Both the position numbers and the translations under genes were made by a program. The notes under the pieces are model-generated. The model saw only the letters and a program-made list of their open reading frames with translations, made no database searches and was not told the DNA's origin. A stretch of DNA of 28,312 bases, from NCBI RefSeq assembly GCF_000090795.2, contig NW_003546871.1:3310-31621 (forward strand), given 5' to 3'. This DNA comes from Amphimedon queenslandica. Lineage: Eukaryota > Porifera > Demospongiae > Haplosclerida > Niphatidae. Positions 1-9,561 of this stretch are shown here, in pieces (positions within the stretch are counted from its first letter, which is position 1; every line of letters starts with the position of its first letter).

Positions 1-980
1 AAAGGAGATTGAAGAATATGTCTACTCATCTTAATAAAGAGAAGAGAGAAGGAGAATGTCAATATGACGAAGTAAAGTGTCGATATGAGAAATGTCAAGA
101 GAGAAAGCAACGTAGATATCTCAAAGATCATGAAGATAGAGAATGCCCTTACCGTCCATTTCAATGCCAATACTGTGGGGAAGAAGGCACGTTCCTCTCT
201 ATTACAAAGGATCATTATGAGGAATGCAGGCAGTATCCTGTTACTTGTCCCAATAAATGTTCATCAAATACTATGCCACGAGGTAGTCTCACTGCTCATA
301 TCAATGAGTATCCATTAGAGCCAGTAGATTGTGTGTTTAGTTGGGCTGGTTGTAATGATAAGCCATTACGTAAAGATGTACATGTACACACTGCTGATAC
401 TAAACACATGACACTATTAGCTGTAGCTTGTGGACAATTGAAGAAAGAGAATGAACAAATAAAAGAAGAAAATGAGAAGACGAAAGAAGAAATGACAAGA
501 GAAATTGCAATAATAAAAGAAGAAACAAAGGAAGATATAAAAAAGCTGACAAATGAAAATACAATTTTAAAAAATCTCCTTTGCTCTTCCATAGCTGATC
601 ATCCATTATTGCCAGTTGAGATTAGAGAAGGAAGTAAAGCAGTTCATTTTTACACCAGTGCATGTGGTCGGCACATGTCAGCTAAAATCATGGAAGTGCT
701 TATATCCAGAAATGAGGTCATGGTTGCTGGTTTACTTGCATTTCATGAAGGAAAATTTGATATTTTCAATCCAAAACTTCACATGATACTTGCGACATAT
801 AATGATCAAGATATACCGTTAATAATAGACACTGATGCAAATTATATAAAAGTACCTCATGATATTCTTGATAACATCAGTTTTGCTGCATTGCCACAAG
901 GAGTAATTGTAATAAGATTAGGCACAATTCCAACCTATATAATGAGGCATCGTAAACTTGTCACAATTTATACCATGTGA
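1..980 (+). pseudogene. TRAF-like gene copy 1, 3' part, probably frameshifted
   Basis: This is the 3' part of a RING/TRAF-type zinc-finger gene; the RING lies before the window. Position 9 is TTG, not a start; it aligns with an internal Leu of the intact copy at 2830. The open frame to 980 encodes TRAF-type zinc fingers, a charged Lys/Glu coiled coil (about nt 435-590) and the array's C-terminal domain with HFYTSACGRHMSAK and FHEGKFD motifs. Two signs of decay are visible. One base is missing near 7-10 relative to paralogues, so the upstream frame reaches TGA at 10-12. A zinc-ligand Cys in HINECPLEP has become Tyr. If the missing base is a consensus error, this is simply a partial CDS. The family suggests ubiquitin-ligase or adaptor signalling in the cytoplasm; that role is inferred. 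Confidence 0.75.
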
Positions 981-1225
981 TGACTGGTAATGATGGTGTG
1001 CATAACAATTGTTAATTTTAATTTTAATTTTAATTATTCTCTTAAAATTTCACGTAAACCTCTTAGTCTCTTCCAAAATACCAAGATATAATAATACTAA
1101 TCACAAGTGATTTGACAATAAATTGCTTGATTTTGTGTTATGGTTTCTTATTCTGAACAGGAAATAGTCCAAACAGCACTACATAGTTTATCATAACATA
1201 AGCAAAAGGTCTATAAGACATGATA

Positions 1226-1258
1226 ACAATCACAGGAAGTGGTATAGGATCACATGAT
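1226..1258 (+). promoter_or_regulatory. Shared array promoter block, copy 2 (ETS-like + E-box)
   Basis: ACAATCACAGGAAGTGG followed by ATCACATGAT, ending 6 bases before the ancestral ATG at 1265. The CAGGAAGTG core fits ETS-family sites and CACATG is an E-box. The same arrangement precedes three other copies (4455, 6263, 11221). Confidence 0.6.
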
Positions 1259-1264
1259 CTTACA

Positions 1265-1930
1265 ATGGCTCAGTCTATTGCAGCCAGCAGATTGTGTGTT
1301 TAGTTGGGCTGGTTGTAATGATAAGCCATTACGTAAAGATGTACATGTACACACTGCTGATACTAAACACATGACACTATTAGCTGTAGCTTGTGGACAA
1401 TTGAAGAAAGAAAATGAACAGATAAAAGAAGAAATCAAAAAAGAAAAAGCAAAAATAAAAGAAGAAATCAAAGAAGAGATAGAAAAGCTAAGAAAAGAAA
1501 ACACAGATTTCAAATACCGCATTTGCTATGCCATAGCTGATCATCCATCATTACCAATTGATATTAAAAAAGTGATGCAATTCATTTTTATACCAGTGCA
1601 TGTGGTCGGCACATGTCAGTTAGAGCAATGGAAGGGTTTCAGTCCATTGCTTTGCTGAAAATGTTTGTATTGCTTGCGTTTCAGGAAGGAAAATTTGATA
1701 AATTGGATCCAAAACTTCACAAGATATTTGCAGCATTCAATGATCAACATATTCCATTAATAGAAGACACTGGAGCTACTTATCAACGATTGCCTCATGA
1801 CGTTCTTAATACTATCACAAGCTGTGATGATTCTAGACTGCTGCCACAAGGAGTAATTAGAATAAAAATAGCCACAATCCCAATGTATACATTGAGGTTT
1901 GTTAAAAATATCACAATATATGCTAAGTAA
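1265..1930 (+). pseudogene. TRAF-like copy 2, deleted and frameshifted
   Basis: The usual start ATGGCTCAG (1265) is fused directly to the last zinc finger (DCVFSWAGC), so the RING and most zinc fingers are gone. The fusion is out of frame: from 1265 translation stops after about a dozen codons. A longer open frame uses ATG 1254, outside the normal start. A second frameshift lies in an A-rich run near 1567-1573, so coiled coil and C-terminal domain are in different frames; the C-terminal part resumes with HFYTSACGRHMS and runs to TAA at 1928-1930. The junction shares CAGT between the N-terminal segment (atggctCAGT) and the zinc-finger segment (CAGTgcccattgcag in copy 4), consistent with a microhomology deletion. 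Not expected to make a functional protein. Confidence 0.85.
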
Positions 1931-2429
1931 TAACTAGAGATAGTGCATTAGGATATTACTACTTTATTTTATATAGTTTATTGGTATAAAAATTTATATT
2001 TCATGCCATATTAAGCTGCCATTCTCTTCCAAAAATAAGATACAAACAAAAATTAGTATGTCTTATTTCATTTCAATGGGCACAGTTAAATTTAGTTTTC
2101 CTTGATTTGGTGCTAGCCCTCTTTAACATTAAAATAGTCCAAACAGTACAACAGTATAAGACTACATGCATTAAAGGCAAAACAATTTAAATTTGTAGTG
2201 TATATACATGTACAATGCAGTGTTTTATAGCTCTGTTGGTGTCTTTGAATGACGTCATTAACATATGATATATAGCTACTCAGTAAGTCATTAGTCATTG
2301 TATAATGTATAGAGATGAAAAGCTATAAAACAGCATTTTTATAATGCAAAAATGACCCCAGACATGTATTGGACTACTTTACACATGTCAACTAGAATTT
2401 TAATAACAAGACACCATTTTCTATTCTAT
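1931..2429. other. Intergenic, no gene seen
   Basis: AT-rich spacer between copy 2 and a 3' relic. A short piece (AAATAGTCCAAACAG, about 2130-2145) also occurs upstream of copies 2 and 8, so this is part of the ancestral duplicated flank. Short ORFs here show no family similarity. Confidence 0.6.
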
Positions 2430-2605
2430 GATGCAGTTATGATGCTTGCATTTCAAAAAGAAAATCTAAACAGAGAGCTCCTAAAATGCTTACAAAGTTT
2501 TGTGATAACAATATTCCATTAATAAAAGACACTGAAGGTAATTACAAAGAATTACCTCACAATATTCCTGATAGGGCCAGCTTGAGAAGTAATTAAAAAT
2601 TAATA
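2430..2605 (+). pseudogene. Relic of TRAF-like C-terminal domain
   Basis: A detached scrap of the array's C-terminal domain. It reads MLAFQKEN, then after a frameshift IPLIKDTEGNYKELPHN, matching LAFHEGKFD and PLI-DTEATY-LPHD of complete copies. It ends at TAA after a divergent tail. No RING, zinc finger or coiled coil precedes it, so it is the remains of an additional, mostly deleted copy. Confidence 0.75.
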
Positions 2606-2829
2606 TTTTACTATTAATATTAACTCTATTCCTTCCATCATCTCTGTTCATGCTCATTAATGCTATTAGACATTATGCCTACAAATATAATGTAGTAAGT
2701 ACATGTATATGCAGACAAAAATGATGATTCAATTGCTTGTCATAACAGTCACATGTACACAGAGTTGATACAAACAAGTCAAATTAAATACTTCATCCTT
2801 ATATAGTCCTTGATATCATCATAGTAATA
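2606..2829. other. 5' flank of intact copy 3
   Basis: AT-rich flank with CCTTATATAG shortly before the ATG at 2830 as a possible TATA-like element. It lacks the ETS/E-box block found before copies 2, 4, 5 and 8, so this copy has a different promoter. Confidence 0.4.
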
Positions 2830-4086
2830 ATGGCTCAGTTCAGTAAAGAAGAGCTTTCTTTTGTTGAGGATCTTCCTAAGCATGTGGAGATAGAGTGTCC
2901 AGTTTGTTTTAATATCTTGACAGATCCTCATCTGGTGAGCTGCTGTGGACATAATTTCTGTGGGTCTTGTATTGAGAGAGTAAAAGCTAGTAATGGATCC
3001 TGTCCTATGTGTAAAGAGAAGGAATATCAAGCAATACCTGACAAGAAGTGTTCACGCATCATCAATGGATTGGAGGTCTACTGCAGTAATAAGGAGAAAG
3101 GATGTCAATGGAAAGGAGAATTGAAGAATATGTCTACTCATCTTAGTAAAGAGAAGAGAGAAGGAGAATGTCGATATCAAAACACAAAATGTAAATATAA
3201 AAAATGTTTAGAGAGAAAGCAACGTAGATATCTTAAGTGTCACGAAGATAAAGAATGCCCTCAACGTCCATTTCAATGCCAATACTGCAGTAGTAAAGGT
3301 ACGTTCCTCTCTATTACAAAGGATCATTATGAGAAATGCTTGCTGTATCCTGTTCCTTGTCCCAATAAATGTGTGTCTACTAAAATGCCTCGCGGTAGTC
3401 TCACTGCTCATATCAATGAGTGTCCATTAGAGCCAGTAGATTGTGTGTTTAGTTGGGCTGGTTGTAATGATAAGCCATTACGTAAAGATGTACATGTACA
3501 CACTGCTGATACTAAACACATGACACTATTAGCTGTAGCTTGTGGACACTTGAAGAAAGAAAATGAACTAATAAAAGAAGAAGTGGTAACATTAAAATGT
3601 GACACTCTTAATATTCACAATGCCATAGCTGATGATCCATATCCATTACTACCAATTGATATTACCAAAGGAAGTGAACCAGTTCATTTCTATACTGGTG
3701 CATGTGGTCGGCACATGTCAGCTAGACTAATGACACAGGGTAATGAATGGGATGGATATTCCTTCATGCTATTTGCATTTCATGAAGGCCAATTTGATAA
3801 ATCTTCACCAAAGCTACCTAAGATATTTGGAAAGCTAACATATTCAGCTGTAGTGTGGCCCCCAGGACTAGAAAGAGCTGTCAAAGTAGATACAGATGTA
3901 CCATTAATAGATGACACTGAAGCTACTTATGAACAATTACATTATCATACTCTTGATTTCATTATCAGCTGTGAGGGTACCCTACCACAAGGAGTAATTA
4001 AAACAGAATTAAAAAGATATGCAAATTTTGCTATTGAATCTGCTATGATTTATTTATACAGAGTAGTTCATTATTTTAATCATTAA
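2830..4086 (+). CDS. RING / TRAF-type zinc-finger protein, intact copy 3
   Basis: Single-exon CDS of 418 aa beginning MAQFSKEEL, the best reference for the array. The C3HC4 RING uses C23, C26, C39, H41, C44, C47, C58 and C61 (ECPVC, CCGHNFCGSC, CPMC), complete for E3 ubiquitin-ligase activity. Residues about 85-235 hold repeated Cys/His zinc fingers of TRAF type (KGCQWKGEL, CQYC, CPNKC, DCVFSWAGC). A short charged coiled coil follows (about 235-262). The C-terminal domain (about 270-410) carries PLLPID, HFYTGACGRHMSAR, FAFHEGQFD and LPQGVI. TRAF proteins usually end in MATH; I see no MATH signature. The extreme C-terminus differs from sister copies, which end TIY-[TQK], and runs on a few residues. 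Likely a cytoplasmic signalling adaptor or E3, by family; the ligand is unknown. Confidence 0.88.
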   Translation: MAQFSKEELSFVEDLPKHVEIECPVCFNILTDPHLVSCCGHNFCGSCIERVKASNGSCPMCKEKEYQAIPDKKCSRIINGLEVYCSNKEKGCQWKGELKNMSTHLSKEKREGECRYQNTKCKYKKCLERKQRRYLKCHEDKECPQRPFQCQYCSSKGTFLSITKDHYEKCLLYPVPCPNKCVSTKMPRGSLTAHINECPLEPVDCVFSWAGCNDKPLRKDVHVHTADTKHMTLLAVACGHLKKENELIKEEVVTLKCDTLNIHNAIADDPYPLLPIDITKGSEPVHFYTGACGRHMSARLMTQGNEWDGYSFMLFAFHEGQFDKSSPKLPKIFGKLTYSAVVWPPGLERAVKVDTDVPLIDDTEATYEQLHYHTLDFIISCEGTLPQGVIKTELKRYANFAIESAMIYLYRVVHYFNH

Positions 4087-4454
4087 CTTAACTTTATTAT
4101 TGATTTTACAAAATTTAGCTGTTTTTTTCTTCCTGACAATTGAGAAAATTATAAATGGGTAGCCCGGTACCATATTGAACATTAGCAACAAATTGAATAT
4201 TGGCCATTTATTCCAAAACAGTGAATCCACCAATATAATTTCTCTAATTTTGGTATTACTAAGAAAGCATGACTAATATAATATTAATAAGTGATTTTCA
4301 ACCAAATAATTATTAATCTATAAGCTGTGGTTTATTATAATAAAAAGTAGTTCAAGTACACAAGGAAACCAACACAAAGAAACTAATATTATGGGACTTA
4401 GAATAACTGAGTGACTAATATCTACGGTAATACTGAGGTCTATGTGACATGATA
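4087..4454. other. Intergenic spacer, array flank
   Basis: AT-rich and non-coding as far as I can see. The last 120 bases resemble the flank upstream of copy 8 (shared AAAAAGTAG and GGGACTT/AGGACTT patches), showing that the duplicated unit includes upstream sequence. Confidence 0.5.
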
Positions 4455-4494
4455 ACAATCACAGGAAGTGGTAATGTGGTATAGGGTCATATGA
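4455..4494 (+). promoter_or_regulatory. Shared array promoter block, copy 4
   Basis: ACAATCACAGGAAGTGG, then GGTATAGGGTCATATGATT, just before ATG 4502. The E-box is CATATG here rather than CACATG; the ETS-like core is unchanged. Confidence 0.6.
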
Positions 4495-4501
4495 TTCCAC
4501 A

Positions 4502-5738
4502 ATGACCCAGTTCAAAATGTCAAGATAGAGGGGCCAGTTTATTATATCTTGACAGATCCTCATCTGGTGAGCTGCTGTAGACAAAATCTCTGTGGGTCTT
4601 GTATTGAGAGAGTAAAAGTTAGTAATGGAAGCATTTAGGCCTTCACATATTATCAATGGATTGGAGGTCTGCTGCAAAAATCAGAGGAAAGGATGTCAAT
4701 GGAAAGGAGAACTGAAAAATAGGTCTACTCATCTTAGAAAAGAGAAGAGAAACGGAGAATGTCAATATGAAGAAGTAAAGTGTAAATACACAAGCTGCAG
4801 AGAGAGAAAGCAACGTAGATACCTCAAGTATCATGAAGGTAACGAATGTCCTCACTCCTCACAGACCGTTCAGATGCCAATACTGTTGGAAAGATGGCAC
4901 ATACCTCTCTATTACAAGGGACCATTACCATAATTGTGTAGCTCAAGTTCATTGTCCCAATAGCTGTACGTTGAATGCTATGCCACGTCATGTTCTCTCA
5001 GTTCACATTGATTATCAGTGCCCATTGCAGCCAGTAGATTGTGTGTTTAGTTGGGCTGGTTGTAATGATAAGCCATTACGTAAAGATGTACATGAACATG
5101 CTGCTGATACTAAACACATGACACTATTAGCTGCAGCCTGTGGACAATTGAAGGAAGAAAATGAACAAATAGCAGAAGAAAATGAGAAAATTAAAGAAGA
5201 AACTACAAACGAAGTGCAGGAGATGATGAAACAAGTAGAGACCCTAAAAGAAGAAAACTCACATTTAAAGCATCACCTCCACCAAACCATACCTGGTGAT
5301 GCATATCCATTGCTGCCCATTCACATTAGATATGGTTTAGAACCAGGTAAAAAAATTAAAATAGCACAATTAGAAGCACCGGATCATTTTTACACTGGAT
5401 CATGTGGTCAACACATGTCAGCTAAAATTGTGATAGGGAGAAAAAGTCATGGTCCGTTTTCTACAACAGATCTCCATGTATTACTGGCATTTCATGAAGG
5501 AAAGTTCGACAGATTACAAATAAACTCAAAACTTCCTAAAATATTTGCAGATTATGATGGTATAGCTACTCCATTAATAAAAGACACTGAAGCGACTTAT
5601 GTACAATTACCTAGTGATATTCTTAATAGGGTAACTGACTTTCATATTGCTGTACCACATGGGGTAATTAAAATAAAAATAGGCATCATGAATTCAAATT
5701 GTGAACTTAGTAACCCTGTTGTAATTTATTCAAAATAG
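4502..5738 (+). pseudogene. TRAF-like copy 4, multiply disrupted
   Basis: From ATG 4502 the frame stops within nine codons. The RING relic (4540-4625) has CCRQNLC in place of CCGHNFC and lacks its second half, so it cannot fold as a RING. Downstream of the deletion an ATG at 4625 opens a zinc-finger frame to 4933, and a second frame continues to 5738. The break between them is a tandem duplication of TCCTCAC near 4851-4864; without the extra seven bases the zinc-finger frame would be continuous. The C-terminal domain is otherwise open and carries an extra Lys-rich insertion before HFYTGSCGQHMSAK. Zinc-finger wording (CWKDGTYLSIT, MPRHVLS) groups it with copies 5 and 8. Confidence 0.85.
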
Positions 5739-6262
5739 TGATAGATGCACATTAATTTTTTAATAATTGATCAATAATAATTTTAGCTGAACAAAATCAA
5801 TATCAATTTTTATTGGGGGGCACTTAAAAACAATGAAACCCATATACATAAAAAGACTATACCATAGTTATGGGTACATAACAAAGCTAATGGAAAATGG
5901 TTTCAAAGTGGTACATGTACATTACGACACAAATATAAATAAATACATTCATGCATCTTGAGATTAGGGAGATTACTAGAATCTGCTCTGGTGATGTTTC
6001 AAGTTTTACTAGTATATATAAAAGGTTAAACAGCCAACACAAATTGGTTTCTTCAATTAGTTACCATCATTTGTTTTATTGGTATAACAGCAGTATACCA
6101 GATGTGTATGGTACATCACACAGTACGGTATCTCATATTTAAGAGTCTTAATTCTATTACCTAGTATATATGCACATGAGCTACTTTTCTTGTGACTGTT
6201 ATAACAAGCAATCAATATAGTTCGAATTTGATGTAGTATCAGTAATAGATCTATAGGCCCTA
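5739..6262. other. Intergenic, no gene seen
   Basis: AT-rich spacer with a short G run near 5815-5820. Short ORFs are present but none resembles the neighbouring family or shows codon structure that persuades me. Confidence 0.5.
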
Positions 6263-6301
6263 ACAATCACAGGAAGTGGTGTATATATAGGGTCACATGA
6301 T
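6263..6301 (+). promoter_or_regulatory. Shared array promoter block, copy 5
   Basis: ACAATCACAGGAAGTGG, TATATATAG, then GGTCACATGAT, 12 bases before ATG 6314, which sits in a good Kozak context (ACCATGG). The ETS-like site and the E-box are intact even though the gene behind them is broken. Confidence 0.6.
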
Positions 6302-6631
6302 AGCCATTCCACCATGGCTCAGTTCAGTAAAGATGAGGTTTCTTTTGCTAAAGAATTGCCAGAGCATGTGGAGATACAGTAGAATGTCCAGTTTGTCTTA
6401 ATATCTTGACAGATCTTCATCTGGTGAGCTGCTGTGGACATAACTTCTGTGGCTCTTGTACTGACAGAGTAAAAGCTAGTAATGGAAGCTGACTGTTCAT
6501 GTATCATCAATGGATTGGAGGTCTACTGCAGTAATCAGAGATGTCAATGGAAAGGAGATTTGAAGAATACATGTATATCTACTCATCTTAGAAAAGAGAA
6601 GAGAAATGGAGAATGTCAATACGAAAAAGGT

Positions 6632-7076
6632 CACGACAAAAGCTTAGTACCATTTTATCTGAATGTAATCAAAATTAATAATTATGCAAACAAATAGCAA
6701 ATTGTCTTGCATCAAGGAAGAATTAGACAATCTTCAGTAGCAGGAATGGGATTGGGTAAATTCAGCCTTCTCCTATGCAATTAAATTCATGATCCATTTA
6801 TTATTGTCACTGACATTTCCAAGGAAGCTATTGCAGATCAGTAACCAGATGGCAACAGCCAAGGCAATTTTTGAAAAAAATATAAAACATACCAGTCATA
6901 ATAGCTGCTGCCAGCAAAGCAAATGTCAAAATCTGAAAAACTGGTAGCATTAGTAAAAGAGTGGGAAATTAAATAAACAACACTCATGATACTGAAAACT
7001 ACAACATTAATGAGGCATTTTGTCTTCTAGCCAAAAAAATTAGTAGTTTGTACTTATTCAAATTATTAAAGGCCAG
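6632..7076. mobile_element. Unidentified insertion in copy 5
   Basis: About 450 bp without counterpart in any other copy, placed between CAATACGAAAAAGG and GAAGTAAAGTGTC of the zinc-finger region. AAAGG occurs at both edges and could be a short target duplication. I see no terminal inverted repeats or coding sequence, so a transposable element is only one explanation. Confidence 0.35.
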
Positions 7077-7156
7077 AAAGGGGAAGTAAAGTGTCAAGAG
7101 AGGAACCAAGTTTAAGCAACATAAATACCTTAAGTATATCATGAAGATAAAGAATT

Positions 7157-7215
7157 TCCTCAGAGATGGTTCGGATGCCAATACTATCTATTGGCATCTG
7201 AATGGTCTCTGAGGA
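7157..7215. repeat. Fold-back inverted repeat in copy 5
   Basis: Left arm 7157-7182 and right arm 7190-7215 are reverse complements over 26 bases with about four mismatches, separated by 7 bases. Both arms are the zinc-finger sequence CCTCAGAGA..GATGCCAA, so the right arm is an inverted duplicate of the left. Confidence 0.8.
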
Positions 7216-7601
7216 CAATTATACTGTTGGAAAGATGGCACATACCTTTCTATTACAAGTATAATAATTGTGCAGATTACCCGATTCATTGTCCCAATAA
7301 CTGAGCGTTGAATACCATGCCACATCATGTTCTTTCTGCTCACATTAATCACCAGTGTCCATTAGAGCCAGTAGATTGTGTGTTTAGTTAGACTCACAAA
7401 GAAACTAATGAAGATACATGCATTATCGAGACTTTACTGATTTAATCTGATGATGTGTAACATGTATTTATTAATTCTTGTGTTGACTTTTGAAGCTTTA
7501 CTATAAGTATAAAAGATTAAAAATTCTTAAAGTCAGTTTACATTAGATGCAAACAATAATGTAATAGTGTTAAGAGTAACTAATAATGATTAAAATCACA
7601 G

Positions 7602-8852
7602 CATGTGGAGATAGAGTGTCCAGTTTGTCTTAATATCTTGACAGATCCTCATATTGTAAGCTGCTGTGGACATAATTTCTGTGGGTCTTGTATTGAGAGA
7701 GTAAAAGCTAGTAATGGATCCTGTCCTATGTGTAAAGAGAAGGAATATCAATCATTTATCGATAAGAAGTGTTCACGTATTATCAATGGATTGGAGGTCT
7801 ACTGCAGTAATAAGGAGAAAGGATGTCAATGGAAAAGAGAACTAAAGGAAATGTCTACTTATCTTAATAAAGAGAAGAGAGAAGGAGAATGTCAATATGA
7901 AGAAGTAAACTGTCAATATGAGAATTGTCAAGAGAAAAAGCAACGTAGATATCTCAAAGATCATGAAGATAAAGAATGCCCTCAACGTCCATTTCAATGC
8001 CAATACTGCTGGAGTAAAGGTACGTTCCTCTCTATTACAAAGGATCATTATGAGGAATGCAGTCAGTATCCTGTTACTTGTCCCAATAAATGTGTGTCTA
8101 CTAATATGCCACAAGGTAGTCTCACTGCTCATATCAATGAGTGTCCATTAGAGCCAGTAGATTGTGTGTTTAGTTGGGCTGGTTGTAATGATAAGCCATT
8201 ACGTAAAGATGTACATGTACACACTGCTGATACTAAACACATGACACTATTAGCTGTAGCTTGTGGACAATTGAAGAAAGAAAATGAACAAGTAAAAGAA
8301 GAAAATGAGAAAATGAAGAAGGAAATAGAAAAGTTAACAAAAGAAGATGCTCGTTTTAATTATCGTGTTCATTCTGCTCTAGCTAATGATTCCTATCCAT
8401 TATTACCAATTGATGTTACAGTAGGAAGTGAAGCAGTTCATTTCTATACTGGTGCATGTGGTTGGCACATGTCAGCTAGAATAATGAGAGGGGATGTTAA
8501 ACACATTACTGAAAAAGTCATTAGAAGGAGTGGGACTAGTAAAATGGCAAATACTTTTGAGACACGTACACGTAGGTTTGCTAACTTCTTCATGTTACTT
8601 GCATTTCATGAAATAAAATTCAAACCAAAACTTTCAAAAATATTTGCAAAGTTAAAAGATAAAGATATTGCATTGCTAGTAGACACTGAAGCTACTTATA
8701 AACTACTACCTCATGATATTCTTAATGGCATCGAGTGGAGCAATGATGATACTACTGTACCAGAAGGAGTTATTAAAATAAATGTAGGTGAATATGACTT
8801 ACACGTTTTATTGTTATATAGTAGTAATAGAGCTACAATTTATACTCAGTAA
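7602..8852 (+). CDS. RING / TRAF-type zinc-finger protein, copy 6, start unresolved
   Basis: The frame is open for about 416 codons from HVEIECPVC to TAA 8850-8852. It has a complete C3HC4 RING (ECPVC, CCGHNFCGSC, CPMC), all TRAF-type zinc fingers, a coiled coil (about nt 8270-8345) and the C-terminal domain (HFYTGACGWHMSAR, LAFHE, LPHDILNG, TIYTQ). No ATG is in frame upstream: the preceding in-frame stop is TGA 7587-7589, and 7605 is GTG. The first in-frame ATG (7728) would cut the RING. AATCACAG at 7594-7601 could be a splice acceptor joining an upstream exon, and TATAAAAG lies near 7507-7514, but I found no in-frame exon with ATG and donor. Either the first exon is spliced from elsewhere or the copy lost its 5' end. 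It has an extra basic insertion (about nt 8495-8575) in the C-terminal domain. Confidence 0.75.
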   Translation, partial: HVEIECPVCLNILTDPHIVSCCGHNFCGSCIERVKASNGSCPMCKEKEYQSFIDKKCSRIINGLEVYCSNKEKGCQWKRELKEMSTYLNKEKREGECQYEEVNCQYENCQEKKQRRYLKDHEDKECPQRPFQCQYCWSKGTFLSITKDHYEECSQYPVTCPNKCVSTNMPQGSLTAHINECPLEPVDCVFSWAGCNDKPLRKDVHVHTADTKHMTLLAVACGQLKKENEQVKEENEKMKKEIEKLTKEDARFNYRVHSALANDSYPLLPIDVTVGSEAVHFYTGACGWHMSARIMRGDVKHITEKVIRRSGTSKMANTFETRTRRFANFFMLLAFHEIKFKPKLSKIFAKLKDKDIALLVDTEATYKLLPHDILNGIEWSNDDTTVPEGVIKINVGEYDLHVLLLYSSNRATIYTQ

Positions 8853-9561
8853 TGACAGTGTGTATCTATATACATTGTATTTTATTATTTTCAATGTTAA
8901 TTTAATTATTATATAAAGTGATACTCAATGGAGATAAATAAATACCACAAAATGCTCTAATCATGTTAAATGACAGAATGAAGCTTCATGCAGCATGCAA
9001 GAGCTAACTTATAGTCCTAGTAATGCTATGCTACAAGCAACCTCAAAATTCTTAATTAATAAGAGCAAAGCCCACAAACTTAAAATCAAAAAATGTCTTT
9101 TCAAATTGCTCTAAACAAAAGTTCATGTAACTTTAGCATGATCTGGGTTATACCCTTTGCTTTTTCAAAAATTTGCCAATTTCCTAATGGCCATAACTCA
9201 AAAAATATTTGTCAGAATCAACTCAAACTTTTTACAAGGACATCAACATGGTAATAAAAATTTGGGGTCATTTTTTGGAAAAAGCATGGGCTAGAGCCTT
9301 TGCTTTTTTTCCGAAAATTGGCACAGTTAATTCTGCTACAATCTATACAAATCATTCTTTATTGCTGTCAATTACCGTTATTATTGATACAAAATTCAGT
9401 TCAACAAATTAAAATTTTGTAGATAAAAGGTATCAAGTAGCATTAGAGTCAGTGACAAATGAATCTACTTTAATATCAGATGAGTAAGTATATTCATTAA
9501 TCTGTTACCATTGGATACAGTAACTGTACAAGCAATTAGTTTAAGGGAGTTGCCAGTAGCA
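8853..9561. other. Intergenic with a solitary repeat unit
   Basis: No gene seen. About 9110-9300 is a degenerate single unit of the repeat family tandemly arrayed at 13.4-14.3 kb: TGGCCATAACTCAA at 9188, then CAACTCAAACTTTTTACAAG, and CATTTTTTGGAAAAAGCATG. Confidence 0.6.
9188..9300 (+). repeat. Solitary copy of the ~180-bp repeat
   Basis: It matches the array unit in the PKD intron in order and orientation (TGGCCATAACTC, CTCAAACTTT, AAGGACATCAA, CATTTTTTGGAAAAA, CATGGGCTA) with several internal deletions. It is thus a dispersed element rather than only a local satellite. Confidence 0.7.

Larger units (their letters stand above)
6314..7392 (+). pseudogene. TRAF-like copy 5, broken by insertions
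   Basis: ATG 6314 begins MAQFSKDEVSFAKELPEHVEI and meets TAG at 6380-6382, caused by a small insertion just before the first RING Cys pair. The second half of the RING is deleted as in copies 4 and 8, leaving an ATG at 6482 that opens zinc-finger sequence to about 6630. There a block of about 450 bp of unrelated AT-rich sequence interrupts the gene. Zinc-finger homology resumes at about 7077 with further stops, a fold-back repeat (7157-7215), and ends at DCVFS followed by TAG near 7390. Coiled coil and C-terminal domain are absent. Confidence 0.85.

Noticed and set aside
296..592. Minus-strand ORFs opposite every TRAF-like copy
   Set aside because: They are shadows that recur only because the sense sequence is repeated; no family signature.
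7544..7602. ATG 7554 region with a 41-nt intron as first exon of copy 6
   Set aside because: GTAATAG...CACAG looks like an intron, but the exon before it has no ATG in the frame needed for HVEIEC.
9511..9561. Upstream extension of copy 7 beginning at 9511
   Set aside because: The codon is TTG; the homologous start is ATG 9562 (MAKEELSF).
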